Shown here: piece by piece, positions 8,737 through 18,612 of the stretch | How positions within the stretch are numbered: the first letter of the stretch is position 1 | Layout: each line of letters starts with the position of its first letter | From: Proteiniborus sp. MB09-C3 | GTDB taxonomy: Bacteria; Bacillota; Clostridia; Tissierellales; Proteiniboraceae | DNA length: 64,000 bases | NCBI RefSeq assembly: GCF_030263895.1 | Contig: NZ_CP127161.1 | Span: 2,852,001-2,916,000 of the forward strand | Direction of reading: 5' to 3' | Translations under genes and position numbers: made by a program | Notes under the pieces: generated by a model | What the model was told of the DNA's origin: nothing | Seen by the model: only the letters and a program-made list of their open reading frames with translations | Databases searched by the model: none

Positions 8737-9240
8737 TTACTTTGTATTTTTAATCTTATTTAATACACCCTCAATGTCTTTACCAAGGTTTTTAATCTGC
8801 TCTCCTCTAATCATGGATTGTTGGATGTCATCTAATTTGTCGAATGTCTTTTTATCTGTCGCAATGTCTACTTCAGTAATATTTGGATTAAAGCCCTTTA
8901 CTGTATTTATTATTTTTTCTCGCAATTCTTCAGATAATATACCTTCTTTTTCTCCTGATACTATAACTGCCACTACAGCCTTATCTCCCCAAAATATTAC
9001 AGTTGCATCATCAATTCCTGTTAGTCCTACTAATGAATCTGCCGCTTCCTCACCTTTTATTACTTCTTGATTTATTTCTGTAGCTTTTCTTTCTTGTTGA
9101 GTTTTCTGTCCTTCATCAGTTCTATTATTTTCTGTACCCACATTAGGTCCAGGTTTTCTAGGAGCCTGACAGCCTGATACAATAAAAACAATCAATAATA
9201 TGACAGAAATACTATACAGCATGCGAAATATTTTGTTCAC
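8737..9240 (-). CDS. YhcN/YlaJ-family sporulation lipoprotein
   Basis: 167 aa, GTG start preceded by AGGAGGTGTGAATA. A lipoprotein signal ends in VSGC (cysteine 24). The mature part is charged and low-complexity to about residue 60, then carries the YhcN/YlaJ core: GLTGIDDATVIFWGDKAVVA (about 73-92). YhcN and YlaJ are spore-membrane or spore-coat-associated lipoproteins of Bacillus and Clostridium; the exact function is unknown. It is transcribed away from ychF from a 149-nt divergent region and seems monocistronic. Confidence 0.82.
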   Translation of the reverse strand: MNKIFRMLYSISVILLIVFIVSGCQAPRKPGPNVGTENNRTDEGQKTQQERKATEINQEVIKGEEAADSLVGLTGIDDATVIFWGDKAVVAVIVSGEKEGILSEELREKIINTVKGFNPNITEVDIATDKKTFDKLDDIQQSMIRGEQIKNLGKDIEGVLNKIKNTK

Positions 9241-9308
9241 TATTCACACCTCCTAAGTTTTAGTTTTCCAAAAAATATTTTTTTTATTAATAAAAAGCTT
9301 AATTTAAA

Positions 9309-9337
9309 TTGAAGTGGTAAAAATATTGTTGTATAAT
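9309..9337 (+). promoter_or_regulatory. Sigma-A type promoter of ychF
   Basis: TTGAAG (9309-9314) and TATAAT (9332-9337) are 17 bp apart, with the -10 element 52 nt before the ATG of ychF. Confidence 0.65.
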
Positions 9338-9389
9338 TTACCTTAGTGCATGAAATTACTTATCATAAAGTATCGAAAGGAAGATAATA

Positions 9390-10481
9390 ATGAAATTAGG
9401 AATTGTAGGATTACCTAATGTAGGTAAGAGTACCCTTTTTAATGCTATAACAGCTGCTGGTGCAGAATCAGCTAACTATCCGTTTTGTACTATAGAACCA
9501 AATGTTGGTGTTGTAGCAGTACCAGATGAGAGACTAAAGGTACTAGTGGACATCTTTAATTCAGAAAAAGAAGTACCTACTGCTATTGAATTCTTTGATA
9601 TTGCTGGTTTAGTTAAGGGAGCTAGCAATGGTGAGGGATTAGGAAATAAATTTTTATCACATATTAGGGAAGTAGAAGCCATAGTTCATGTGGTAAGATG
9701 CTTTGAAGACGAAAATATAACTCACGTTGAAGGAAGAATAGACCCTATTGGCGACATTGAAATCATAAATATTGAGCTTATGCTTTCAGATTTAGAGATA
9801 ATAAATAGGAGAATTCAAAAAACAGAAAAACTCGTTAAGGCTGATAAATCTCTACAGAAAGAGCTTGATGTACTAAATACTATTAAGGAAACAATAGAAG
9901 CTGGCAGCTCCGTAAGAGCAATTGATTTTACAGATGAGGAGAAAGCTTTTGTTAAGGACTTAAATCTATTATCATATAAACCAATTCTATACGTTGCAAA
10001 TATATCTGAGGAAGACCTACTTTCTAATCCTGAAAATGATTATGTAAAACAGGTAATAGAATATGCTAAAAAGGAAAACTCTGAAGTAATAACTATATCT
10101 GCACAAATCGAGGCTGAAGTCTCAGAACTAGAAGATGAGGAAAGGCTAAGCTTTTTAAATGATTTAGGTCTTGAGCAATCTGGATTGGATAAGCTAATAA
10201 AAGCTAGCTACAAGCTTTTAGGCCTTATGAGCTTCTTAACTGCTGGTCCTAAGGAAGTTAGAGCTTGGACGATTAAAATAGGCACTAAAGCACCACAAGC
10301 GGCAGGTAAAATTCATTCTGATATGGAAAAAGGATTTATAAGAGCTGAGGTTGTGAACTTTAATGATTTAGTCACATGTGGAGGTTATCCCCAAGCAAGA
10401 GAAAAAGGATTAGTGAGGCTTGAAGGAAAAGAATATGTAATGCAAGATGGAGATGTGGTTGTGTTTAGGTTTAATGTTTAA
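9390..10481 (+). CDS. ychF: Redox/ribosome-associated P-loop NTPase YchF (OLA1 family)
   Basis: 363 aa, the normal family length. The P-loop GLPNVGKST is at residues 7-15, followed by the switch motif FFDIAGLVKGAS. The guanine-specificity NKxD motif is replaced by NISE, which in the YchF/OLA1 family goes with ATP preference. The C-terminal TGS domain follows (about 275-363; FLTAGPKEVRAWTI). YchF binds ribosomes and affects stress responses in other bacteria. The ATG follows GAAAGGAAGATAATA. It stands alone, divergent from the YhcN-like gene. Confidence 0.97.
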   Translation: MKLGIVGLPNVGKSTLFNAITAAGAESANYPFCTIEPNVGVVAVPDERLKVLVDIFNSEKEVPTAIEFFDIAGLVKGASNGEGLGNKFLSHIREVEAIVHVVRCFEDENITHVEGRIDPIGDIEIINIELMLSDLEIINRRIQKTEKLVKADKSLQKELDVLNTIKETIEAGSSVRAIDFTDEEKAFVKDLNLLSYKPILYVANISEEDLLSNPENDYVKQVIEYAKKENSEVITISAQIEAEVSELEDEERLSFLNDLGLEQSGLDKLIKASYKLLGLMSFLTAGPKEVRAWTIKIGTKAPQAAGKIHSDMEKGFIRAEVVNFNDLVTCGGYPQAREKGLVRLEGKEYVMQDGDVVVFRFNV

Positions 10482-10589
10482 TCAAAATCTACTGTATTAA
10501 GTAAAGAATTTATTCATTCAGAAAAAAGTATCACTATGAACTTCAGTAAATTATACCCTGTTGATGAAGCTAAGAGCTAAAAAAACACA

Positions 10590-10640
10590 AAACTTGAAAA
10601 TCAAGTTAAAGGGTGGCGAAAAGCCACCCCTTATTATTAG
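10590..10640. terminator. Bidirectional terminator between ychF and bcp
   Basis: A strong stem AAGGGTGGC / GCCACCCCTT (10609-10617 and 10623-10632) lies between the converging genes. On the minus strand a second small hairpin (AACTTG/CAAGTT) follows and ends in TTTTGTGTTTTTTT, giving a tandem terminator for bcp. Confidence 0.8.
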
Positions 10641-10654
10641 ATATTGAGGGTGTT

Positions 10655-11104
10655 CTACTCCCCAGTCTTTAAGAATTCTAGTACTTTTTCTGCATGTCCC
10701 TTTGCTTTCACATTTCTAAACTCTTTTACTAGCTCTCCATCCTTATTAAATACAAAAGTAGATCTTTCTACTCCCATATATTCCTTTCCGTACATCTTTT
10801 TAAGCTTCATTACATTAAAAAGGTTATGAACTTTTTCATCTTCATCACTAAGAAGTAAGAATGGTAAAGCATGCTTATCTCTAAATTTGACATGAGAATT
10901 TAAACTGTCTCTGCTTATTCCGATTATAACAGTATCTAGTTTTTCAAATTCATCATATAAATCCATAAATTCTAGTGCTTCTGTAGTGCAGCCCGAAGTA
11001 CTATCCTTTGGATAAAAATATAATACTACATTTTTACCTTTAAAATCTTTTATTGAAATATCAGTACCGCTAGTTTCCTTTAATATAAAGTCATAATTTA
11101 ACAT
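10655..11104 (-). CDS. bcp: Thiol peroxidase of the Bcp/PrxQ type, without the usual resolving Cys
   Basis: 149 aa from the ATG at 11104, chosen because AAGGAGG sits 7 nt upstream. It is a thioredoxin-fold peroxiredoxin that reduces hydroperoxides. The peroxidatic Cys lies in YPKDSTSGCTTEALEF, and the catalytic Pro/Thr environment and RSTFVFNKDG segment are kept. PrxQ enzymes often have the resolving Cys five residues after the first (GCTxEAC); here that position is Leu, so this would be a 1-Cys form or use another thiol. Monocistronic, converging on ychF. Confidence 0.92.
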   Translation of the reverse strand: MLNYDFILKETSGTDISIKDFKGKNVVLYFYPKDSTSGCTTEALEFMDLYDEFEKLDTVIIGISRDSLNSHVKFRDKHALPFLLLSDEDEKVHNLFNVMKLKKMYGKEYMGVERSTFVFNKDGELVKEFRNVKAKGHAEKVLEFLKTGE

Positions 11105-11330
11105 ATTCAAACCTCCTTATTAATATCTAAAAATGTACACAATATAATAATAAAGCCTTATTGAAATCACTGCTGAAATGAATAGCTCAATATAAACAGA
11201 TTAATTAAAATACTTTTGTATATACGATACCACAAATTAATTTCTGGAACAATATAATGGGATTTTATATATTATTTCTTATCCTTTAATTGCTTAATTA
11301 AAAGCATATAATATTAACTTTCAAAGGAAA
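11105..11330. other. Non-coding stretch upstream of bcp
   Basis: Together with the terminator at 11331-11376 this is a gene-free gap of about 315 nt. It is very AT-rich and must hold the bcp promoter on the minus strand, but no convincing -35/-10 pair stands out. I see no reading frame with a ribosome site. Confidence 0.4.
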
Positions 11331-11376
11331 TAAAAAAGGACATTGAAGCAACAATCTGTCATTCAAATGTCCTTTT
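11331..11376 (-). terminator. Terminator of the DUF3298 gene
   Basis: The arms AAAGGACATT and AATGTCCTTT form a 10-bp stem extended by a further GAA/TTC with a bulge. On the minus strand it is followed by TTTTTTATTT. Confidence 0.75.
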
Positions 11377-11419
11377 AAGTATTTATTATTTAGAAAATCT
11401 ATTATACTTGGTAGTTTTA

Positions 11420-12028
11420 TTATATACCCATCATCCTGCTAAGTATCCCATCTTCTACGATAATATCCTGTAGCTTATAAATAGGTATTGAGAAATATGG
11501 AAAACCTGCAACGTATGGTGAGATTTCGTATAATTGAAAAAATATTATAAGATTGTTGTCCACTATATAAAAGTCTTGATCTGGCCAGATTCCTTTAAAC
11601 TCTTCTAGTAATGGAATATCCCTTTCTTTAATCTGCCCATCAACTATTTCAGATATTCTCTTAACATAGTTACTACCTGGCTTGAATAAGTCCTTTAGTT
11701 CATAAACTCTTCCTGTCGATACATCCATGTTTAATGCCTTGATGATTGTCATAGGATGTGCTCCTCCAAAGTTTCCTAATTGACCTAATGTAAGACTAAG
11801 AAAATCCCTTTGATTAGCCTTCAGTTCATATGAACCAGTAATATAGGTTATTCGATCAGGCTGCCTTAATTCAGAGGCAATCTTTAGCATTAGTCTATAA
11901 ATTTCAAAATTTATCTTTTCCTGTGCAACTGGATTTCTAAGTCCGTATACCATTGGGTAAAGAATATCTGTAGTAGGAATATAATATCTGTGAGTTTGGA
12001 TCATAACAGGCAAATATCTAAAATCCAC
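11420..12028 (-). CDS. DUF3298/DUF4163 domain protein
   Basis: 202 aa from a GTG after AGGAAGGTGAAAAT. The C-terminal half matches DUF3298 (RsiV/PdaC-like): FGGAHPMTIIKALNMD (about 90-105), then TGRVYELKDLF and, near the end, DNNLIIFFQLYEISPYVAG. The N-terminal part fits the accompanying DUF4163. No signal peptide or membrane helix is evident, so unlike the extracytoplasmic RsiV and PdaC this copy seems cytoplasmic, unless the true start is further upstream. The function is unknown. It lies 99 nt downstream of pepF on the same strand and ends at a strong terminator. Confidence 0.75.
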   Translation of the reverse strand: MDFRYLPVMIQTHRYYIPTTDILYPMVYGLRNPVAQEKINFEIYRLMLKIASELRQPDRITYITGSYELKANQRDFLSLTLGQLGNFGGAHPMTIIKALNMDVSTGRVYELKDLFKPGSNYVKRISEIVDGQIKERDIPLLEEFKGIWPDQDFYIVDNNLIIFFQLYEISPYVAGFPYFSIPIYKLQDIIVEDGILSRMMGI

Positions 12029-12127
12029 ATTTTCACCTTCCTAACTTTCATAATAATAGTCTGTAATTAAAAAACTCTAATCACTACTAATTTATGTAAG
12101 TTAATAGCTATGGTGACAATGGATATA

Positions 12128-13939
12128 TTATCCCCTCTCAATTTCATCTGTAAGGGCTATAATTTGATCTATTAGGCTTCCTATATACTCTATAGTATCT
12201 AACAATGGCTTATCAGTAGTTATATCTACTCCAGCCATTTTAGCAAGCTCTACAGGTGTCTTTGTTCCTCCTGACTTCAATACATTTTTCCAGTCCCCTA
12301 CTGCTTTCTCTCCTTCAGATAATATTCTTTGGCTCACTTCAGTTGCAACTGTAAGACCTGCACTATAAGTATATGGATAAAGTCCCATATAGTAGTGAGG
12401 CTGCCTCATCCAAGTTAGCTCTGCTCCTTCATTGATAATTACAGAGTCTCCCCAGAATTTTTCTAATACACCTTTCTTAATTTCACTAAGCTTTTGTGCA
12501 TATACGCTTCCACCATCGTCTATTATTTTATATACCTCTCTCTGATAAGCAGCCTCTAATAGATGTGTTACAAAGTTATGATAATATGTATTGCTAATCA
12601 TAGAAGACAAAACCCATCTCTTAAATCTAGGATCATCCTGTTGCTTAACAAGATAATTGCATAAAAGCATTTCATTTATAGTTGAAGGTGCTTCTATAAA
12701 ATAAAGTGATGGAGATTCATTGAATAGATTATTATACTGTTGTGACAACATAAAATGCCCAGCATGACCTAATTCATGAACTAATGTAAATACCTCACTC
12801 ATGAGACCATTCCATGAAAGAAGTATATATGGATGTACGCTGTACGGAGTTGCACAAAAGCCACCAGTAGATTTACCTATATTTTGAGCAAAATCTACCC
12901 ATCTTTCATCATAAGCCTTCATCACTAAATTAAGGTAATCTTCTCCCATAACAGATAAGGCACCTTCAATATATTTCTTTGATTCTTCTATAGTTACATG
13001 TGGATCATAATCAGGATCTATGGATACCTTAAGATCAGCAAAAGTTACTTCATCTAGCTTATATACTCTTTTAATTAGTTCTGCATATTTTCTCATATGA
13101 GGTGCTAGCGTTTCCATTATCACATCTATTTGTCTGTCATAAAGCTCCCTATCAACCTTCTGATCAAATAGCAAATAATCAAATACAGAATTATGCTTTC
13201 TCATTGTAGACATGATTTTTTCTTTTTGAACCTGTGCTTGATATGCAGAAGCTATTGTATTTTGGTATTCTTTAATTTTCTTGGAAAAGGCATCAAATGC
13301 TGCCCTCCTTATTTCTGTATCTCTTTCAACTTGGTAGTTATTTTCAAACAATACAAAACTAAGAGGATGTTCTTCACCCCTTGCTTCAAACTTACCGAAA
13401 TCCATATCTGTCGATTTGGTTTGCTCGTATAGGCTGCCTGGAAATCCTAGTACTGGCGATAAACTAGCAAGAGCTTTTTCAACCTCTGGATGTAGAGTAT
13501 GGGGTTTACTTCTTTTTATATCCTCCAAAAATATTTTATATTTTTCCGTCTTGTTAATAGCTTCATCTAGTATCTTATCATCTGTTTCCTTTAGTTCGCT
13601 TTCTATAAAGGTAAGCCTGCTAAAGACCTCTGAAAGCATCATATCATTCTTTGTTAATCTCGTTTGACTATCTGAATTCGTTTGATCTACTGATAATGCT
13701 AGATAAGCATAATCACCAGTCAGTATTCCTTTTATGCATACTTTTTCAAACTCCTCAACACATTTTAAAATAGTCTCTGAAGCATTTAATTTTCCTTTGT
13801 ATGTACTTTCTATAATCTTAGATTCTTCAATAATTTCTTTCATTGCTTTTTCATATTCTTCTTCTGTTTTAAAGATGTGGGATAAGTCCCATGTCAATGA
13901 TACCTCTATTTCTTTTCTAGGTTTTAATCCATTACTCAA
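12128..13939 (-). CDS. pepF: Oligoendopeptidase F (M3 family)
   Basis: 603 aa with the zinc-protease motif HELGH at residues 388-392 in TLVHELGHAGHF, typical of M3B oligoendopeptidase F, a cytoplasmic enzyme that hydrolyses short peptides. The third zinc ligand is expected in the SLYFIEAPSTINEML segment (about 409-423), which contains the conserved E. The ISNTYYHNFVTHLLEAAYQ region is also characteristic. Translation starts at a TTG after GAGGGTAGATAAAC. It runs into the DUF3298 gene, with which it may be cotranscribed. Confidence 0.96.
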   Translation of the reverse strand: MSNGLKPRKEIEVSLTWDLSHIFKTEEEYEKAMKEIIEESKIIESTYKGKLNASETILKCVEEFEKVCIKGILTGDYAYLALSVDQTNSDSQTRLTKNDMMLSEVFSRLTFIESELKETDDKILDEAINKTEKYKIFLEDIKRSKPHTLHPEVEKALASLSPVLGFPGSLYEQTKSTDMDFGKFEARGEEHPLSFVLFENNYQVERDTEIRRAAFDAFSKKIKEYQNTIASAYQAQVQKEKIMSTMRKHNSVFDYLLFDQKVDRELYDRQIDVIMETLAPHMRKYAELIKRVYKLDEVTFADLKVSIDPDYDPHVTIEESKKYIEGALSVMGEDYLNLVMKAYDERWVDFAQNIGKSTGGFCATPYSVHPYILLSWNGLMSEVFTLVHELGHAGHFMLSQQYNNLFNESPSLYFIEAPSTINEMLLCNYLVKQQDDPRFKRWVLSSMISNTYYHNFVTHLLEAAYQREVYKIIDDGGSVYAQKLSEIKKGVLEKFWGDSVIINEGAELTWMRQPHYYMGLYPYTYSAGLTVATEVSQRILSEGEKAVGDWKNVLKSGGTKTPVELAKMAGVDITTDKPLLDTIEYIGSLIDQIIALTDEIERG

Positions 13940-14124
13940 GTTTATCTACCCTCTTTCATTTAAGTTATGGTATATGTATTATTTTACCTTAATGAATTAA
14001 AAAAGCAACTAAAGAAATATATGGATTTAAAGCCAAAAGTTATAACAGAAAAGTAACAGATTGTTCAATGATTTTATTGTATAATTATTTGTAGCTTAAT
14101 TGAATTGTAGAGGAGTAGAAGAAA

Positions 14125-15504
14125 ATGGAGGAAAGCGTAAAAAAATTTGATTCAAAAGAAATCAGAAAAAAAATCTTATCAATGATTTTACCAATTACTA
14201 TAGAAAACATCCTTCAAATGTTAACTGGATTTGTTTCTATGGCCATGATAGGAAGAATTGATGCCATAGCTATTGGAGCATTGGGAATAAGTCAAAGAAT
14301 AACTCAGATTGTATGGGCATTGTTCAAGGGAGTTACTACTGGTGCATCTGTTTTTGTGGCTCAAGCCTATGGAGCAAATAATATTAAAAAGCTCAAAAGT
14401 GTTGTGCAGCAGACTCTATTATCTACAGTTATACTGGTATTGATTTTTCAGCAAATTATTTTCTGGAAGGCTTCATCACTCTTAAGCATTTTTAATCCTT
14501 CTATAGAGCTTATGACAAATGCAACTTTATTTTTGAAAATTGTATCATGGGGACTTCCTTTCATGGCTATATCTCTTGTAGTCACTGGAGTATTGCAGGG
14601 AATGGGCAATGCTAAGGTTCCTATGAAAATAGCATTTATAATGAACATAGTAAATATAGCTTGTGGCTTTGTACTTATTTTCGGTAATTTAGGCTTTCCT
14701 GCTCTAGGAATTAAAGGTGCTGCTATCGCAACTGTAATTGCTCAAATAGTATCAGCTTTAATAGGATTATATGTTCTCTTTGATAAAAATGGTGTTCTAG
14801 GTTCTATGTATAACAAGAGCTTCTTTGAGCTTGACTTTAAAGAAATATTTTCAGTATATAAGGTTGGAATGCCTAGTGCCTTAGAATCTATTTTCTGGCA
14901 ATTAGCCGCTATTATATTGACTAAGATTATATTATCCTTTGGAGAGACTGCATTGGCTGCATACCAATTGGGACTTCAAGCCGAATCAATTTCCTTTACT
15001 CCTGCAGCAGGATTTGGTATTGCTGCAACGGCATTCGTTGGTCAGGCAATTGGTTCTAAAGACAAAGAGTTGGGCAAAGTTTATTTAAGAGAACTTGTAA
15101 TAGGCACTTTGCTTATTACCGTTTTCTGTGCAAGTATTTTGATTTTCCTTCCAAGAGGAGTTATGGGACTATTAACTGACGATTATGAGGTAATTAAACT
15201 AGGCTCCATATACCTTATTATAATGGGATTAGTACAGATTCCTCAAAATATCTCAGGCGTGCTAAATGGTGCTCTAAGGGGTGCGGGCTTTACTAAGGTT
15301 CCTATGATAGTTGCTGGTGTTGGAATTTGGGGTATTAGAATTCCTTTCGCACTGCTAATGACTTATTATTTTAAACTTGATATTAAAGCAATATGGATTG
15401 TTATGGGTGTGGATTTAGTTTGTAGATTTTTCCTAAGCCTATTTATATATAAAACTAAAGATATTTACGAGCAGGAGCTTTTAATTGAGGCATCAAATAC
15501 ATAA
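14125..15504 (+). CDS. MATE-family multidrug/Na+ exporter
   Basis: 459 aa with about 12 membrane segments in two six-helix halves and MATE hallmarks such as MLTGFVSMAMIGRIDAIAIGALGI near residues 31-54 (quoted only in part: MIGRIDAIAIGALGI), GVTTGASVFVAQAYGA and VTGVLQGMGNAKVPM. These antiporters export cationic drugs or metabolites using Na+ or H+ gradients; the substrate cannot be told from sequence. The ATG follows GAGGAGTAGAAGAAA. It is a single gene followed by a palindromic repeat at 15554. Confidence 0.93.
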   Translation: MEESVKKFDSKEIRKKILSMILPITIENILQMLTGFVSMAMIGRIDAIAIGALGISQRITQIVWALFKGVTTGASVFVAQAYGANNIKKLKSVVQQTLLSTVILVLIFQQIIFWKASSLLSIFNPSIELMTNATLFLKIVSWGLPFMAISLVVTGVLQGMGNAKVPMKIAFIMNIVNIACGFVLIFGNLGFPALGIKGAAIATVIAQIVSALIGLYVLFDKNGVLGSMYNKSFFELDFKEIFSVYKVGMPSALESIFWQLAAIILTKIILSFGETALAAYQLGLQAESISFTPAAGFGIAATAFVGQAIGSKDKELGKVYLRELVIGTLLITVFCASILIFLPRGVMGLLTDDYEVIKLGSIYLIIMGLVQIPQNISGVLNGALRGAGFTKVPMIVAGVGIWGIRIPFALLMTYYFKLDIKAIWIVMGVDLVCRFFLSLFIYKTKDIYEQELLIEASNT

Positions 15505-15553
15505 AAAAACTTGTGATAATTTCATGGTCACTTAAAAAGTCTGTTTTTTTGTT

Positions 15554-15629
15554 TGTCATTCTGAGACGCAATCGAAGAATCTTATGTTTTCAATACATAA
15601 AAGATTCTTCGCTGACGCTCAGAATGACA
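15554..15629. repeat. Dispersed palindromic repeat, copy 1
   Basis: Nearly a perfect hairpin: TGTCATTCTGAG (15554-15565) pairs with CTCAGAATGACA (15618-15629), and CGAAGAATCTT (15573-15583) pairs with AAGATTCTTCG (15601-15611). A 60-codon open frame across it has no ribosome site and is not considered a gene. Related elements occur at 33958, 43072 and 57253. Confidence 0.85.
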
Positions 15630-15691
15630 GAAAAGGAATTTTTCAGTGGCCTCAATAATTTCACAGTTTTTTTATATCCCTTCCTTATGAA

Positions 15692-16648
15692 TTAAAAGAT
15701 AATCTTAATCACAGCCCCTATACCAATAGTAAGGACTTGTACAATATTTAAAATCACAAAGTTTTTAACTGCCAAAATAAATGTATCTTTTTTAGTTTGC
15801 TTTTCAATAAATAATTTGATGTTTTTATTTATTGGTATAAAAGTAAGCAGTGAAATAGCAGATATAGTTGGAATAATCCCTAGTATAATCAGCAAAACAA
15901 TATCTAAATATGCGATATAATATAATGCTCTAAATAACTTTAGAGCTCTTTCCTTTCCTATAAAAATTGGCAATGTGTATCTTTTATTTACTATATCGTC
16001 ATCTATATCGCAGGTATTATTAGCCAGCATTATATTCGCAATTCCTACTATAGCTGGAATACATAACAAAAAAACATATATTATTTCTTTTATATTTAGA
16101 CCAAGGCTCAATACTTCATTTGCAAATGAATAAAAAATAATATTACTATCATATATGTGTATGAACACAGAAATGAACACTATTATGAAGCCCATAAATA
16201 GCCCTGAAAATATTTCTCCCAAGGGCATATGAGATATAGGTATTGGCCCATAGGAATATAAAACTGATGCAGCAAACGATACAGCTCCTAGCGCTAAAAC
16301 AATGAAGTTAGTATTTATGTATAGTAAAATACCAAATACTATGGCTAGTAAAAACAGTAGTATTATAGTAGCAACTACAACAGATTCTTTCAAGCTATAA
16401 TTCACTATTGCATTATGCGTTTCATAATTATACCCATGCTTCTTGACAGCCTTTCTATAGTCCATATAATTATTTATAGCTGTAGTTCCCATATCTACAG
16501 AAATTAATGAAATGAACATTATTATAAAGTTTTTCAGGTTGAAATTGTCAAATCTATAAAGTGTATATACTGTTCCAAGAAAAAATGGAATTACACTAGC
16601 TACTTTAGTTTGAATTTCAACTAGCTTAAGAAAGCTTGATATTGTCAT
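15692..16648 (-). CDS. UbiA-family prenyltransferase (MenA-like)
   Basis: 318 aa with about eight to nine membrane helices and both prenyl-diphosphate binding motifs in the positions expected for UbiA enzymes: NNYMD (59-63) followed by YRKA, and NNTCDIDDDIVNKRYTLP in the second half. The spacing and the GKERALKLF segment resemble 1,4-dihydroxy-2-naphthoate prenyltransferase MenA. No other menaquinone gene is in the window, so the acceptor is uncertain. The gene starts 31 nt after the stop of the DUF2207 gene, on the same strand, suggesting cotranscription. Confidence 0.85.
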   Translation of the reverse strand: MTISSFLKLVEIQTKVASVIPFFLGTVYTLYRFDNFNLKNFIIMFISLISVDMGTTAINNYMDYRKAVKKHGYNYETHNAIVNYSLKESVVVATIILLFLLAIVFGILLYINTNFIVLALGAVSFAASVLYSYGPIPISHMPLGEIFSGLFMGFIIVFISVFIHIYDSNIIFYSFANEVLSLGLNIKEIIYVFLLCIPAIVGIANIMLANNTCDIDDDIVNKRYTLPIFIGKERALKLFRALYYIAYLDIVLLIILGIIPTISAISLLTFIPINKNIKLFIEKQTKKDTFILAVKNFVILNIVQVLTIGIGAVIKIIF

Positions 16649-16679
16649 GTTATTCCTCCTGTATCTTTTGTTTTAGGTA

Positions 16680-18491
16680 CTAGAAGCCTCCTGCTCCCCC
16701 TCCTCCAGCACCGCCGCCTCCGCCGCCAGAGAATCCACCTCCACTGCCAGTTGATGAAGATACGCCACCGAAGGAATTATCTATGCTTTTTCTGAAGGTA
16801 TTATTTCTATCCTGTGCAAATATAAAATACCAGTATAGCCAACCATTACTGTATAGATAGTTCTCATTGCTATTTGATGTATCAAATTTTAACTTTTTAA
16901 TCACCTTTTTATCTACACCTAATCCTAGTGCATATATTAGAGATATGTCTAATGGATACTCGCTAGATTCATTTATTTTAGTATAGTTTTTGGAGTTATT
17001 CATGTATTTTTTAAACCCCAGCCACTTCTGGTACTGACTATATCCATAATCTGATTTTCTAAAAAATAAAGTTATTCCATATATCAACAATGATATAGAG
17101 GTAGCAAGCAAAGCTAACCCAAACAAATTCTCAAAAATCAAGGTTACAATACTTATCAGCAATGTTATTGAAGAAAAAATCACTAAAAATGTTCCGTATT
17201 TATTTCTTCCTTTTTCAAAATATCCTTTATTAATAGCATCTTCTTTAATCTTCTTCTGCCACTTATAATAACTCATTTGAAATTCTGAACTATATTTATT
17301 GCTATATTTTTCAATATCCTTAGTGTTTACAGATGTTCCATCTCCAATTTCATCTAATAGCCAGCTCATAAAAAATTGCTCATGGCTTAGCAGTGCATTA
17401 TCATATTCTTTAACCTTTGTAATTGTAAAATCTTTAAGTTTTTTTCTCTTCTCTGTATATTCTTCGCCATCATCAATTTTTATATAGCCCTTTCTAAACA
17501 AGTCAAGTATTGTAGCCATTATAGCATTTGAATCAATAAATGCAGTTGTAATATACCCTGCTACAGCAGGAGTACAATCCTCAGGTATTACATTATTACT
17601 AATGGTTTCATAAATATCTCTTTCTCGCCTAAATATATTCAACATCAAAATAAAAATAAGAATTTCTACTATAGATATAATAAGAGAAATATATCCTAGG
17701 GATCTAGTTATTGCTGCATCTAAGACTAGCTTTTCTTCTATTCGCTTTTGAAAAGAAGCTTCTTCATCTAATATGTTTCTATAATTATTTTTGTCTACAA
17801 GATTATTAGAATAAGGGATAAAGTCTTTTGGAAAAAGAACTCTTCCTTCAATATATGTGTTTTTAGGAACATCCTTTACCTGCATATAGACAATATTATT
17901 AGTCTTTCTTGTTATCTTCCCATCTAAAGGGCCATGTGCAAATATTTTGACTTCATCATTCACATCATTTTGAGGAAGTTTTATTTCTACAATAAAGTCA
18001 TTTATAGGAGTCTTATTTTCTTTACCTAAAAATTTATAATATAACTCTCCAATATCATTGTGTCTAATTGCAACATTTTTGATTGTATAGCTTATCCTAA
18101 AAGTTTTTTCTTCATTTCTTGAAGGTGAGAATATTTGTATCTTATTCACATCAGTACTCTCTTTTACAACAAAAACCTCATGGTCTCCTTTTTTCGCATC
18201 CTTAACTCTTTTATATTGATATTCACCACTTTCTCTAACCTCTGCTACTTTAATATCTTGAACTCCAGATGTTTTATCTAGTACTATTTCTCTAAATACG
18301 CCATTAAACTTATCATTAAACTCAAATGTTATGTCCTCTATTATTGATAAATCCCCATTTTCCAGTAATATGGATTCCATTTTCCATTCTGGTATGATTA
18401 AAGACTCCTCAGCATTAGACTTAGAAGAAAAGCTAAGGACTATTATTATTGCTAGAAATAATAATAGACTGTTTCTTAAAAATATCTTCAC
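16680..18491 (-). CDS. DUF2207 membrane protein with Gly-rich tail
   Basis: 603 aa from a GTG at 18491 preceded by AGGAGGAAATAAA; an in-frame ATG 48 nt upstream lacks such a site. A signal peptide (about 1-28, ending SNA) precedes an extracellular DUF2207 domain of about 230 residues, then a membrane helix (about 263-285), a cytoplasmic helical region, two more helices (about 433-475) and a C-terminal tail of almost only Gly and Ala ending AGGF. Such Gly-rich tails are normal in this family. The function is unknown. It is followed by the UbiA gene 31 nt on. Confidence 0.85.
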   Translation of the reverse strand: MKIFLRNSLLLFLAIIIVLSFSSKSNAEESLIIPEWKMESILLENGDLSIIEDITFEFNDKFNGVFREIVLDKTSGVQDIKVAEVRESGEYQYKRVKDAKKGDHEVFVVKESTDVNKIQIFSPSRNEEKTFRISYTIKNVAIRHNDIGELYYKFLGKENKTPINDFIVEIKLPQNDVNDEVKIFAHGPLDGKITRKTNNIVYMQVKDVPKNTYIEGRVLFPKDFIPYSNNLVDKNNYRNILDEEASFQKRIEEKLVLDAAITRSLGYISLIISIVEILIFILMLNIFRRERDIYETISNNVIPEDCTPAVAGYITTAFIDSNAIMATILDLFRKGYIKIDDGEEYTEKRKKLKDFTITKVKEYDNALLSHEQFFMSWLLDEIGDGTSVNTKDIEKYSNKYSSEFQMSYYKWQKKIKEDAINKGYFEKGRNKYGTFLVIFSSITLLISIVTLIFENLFGLALLATSISLLIYGITLFFRKSDYGYSQYQKWLGFKKYMNNSKNYTKINESSEYPLDISLIYALGLGVDKKVIKKLKFDTSNSNENYLYSNGWLYWYFIFAQDRNNTFRKSIDNSFGGVSSSTGSGGGFSGGGGGGAGGGGAGGF

Positions 18492-18612
18492 TTTATTTCC
18501 TCCTCTTAAAAATGAATAGTAAAAACACAGTACCAACATTGTATGATTTGATTATAAAATAATTTATGTATATATACAATACAATATCCCATTATAGTTA
18601 TGTCAAAGTATT

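Noticed and set aside
15513-15695. A 60-codon open frame downstream of the MATE gene
   Set aside because: It has no ribosome site, and it mostly reads across the palindromic repeat at 15554-15629; the protein has no family likeness.
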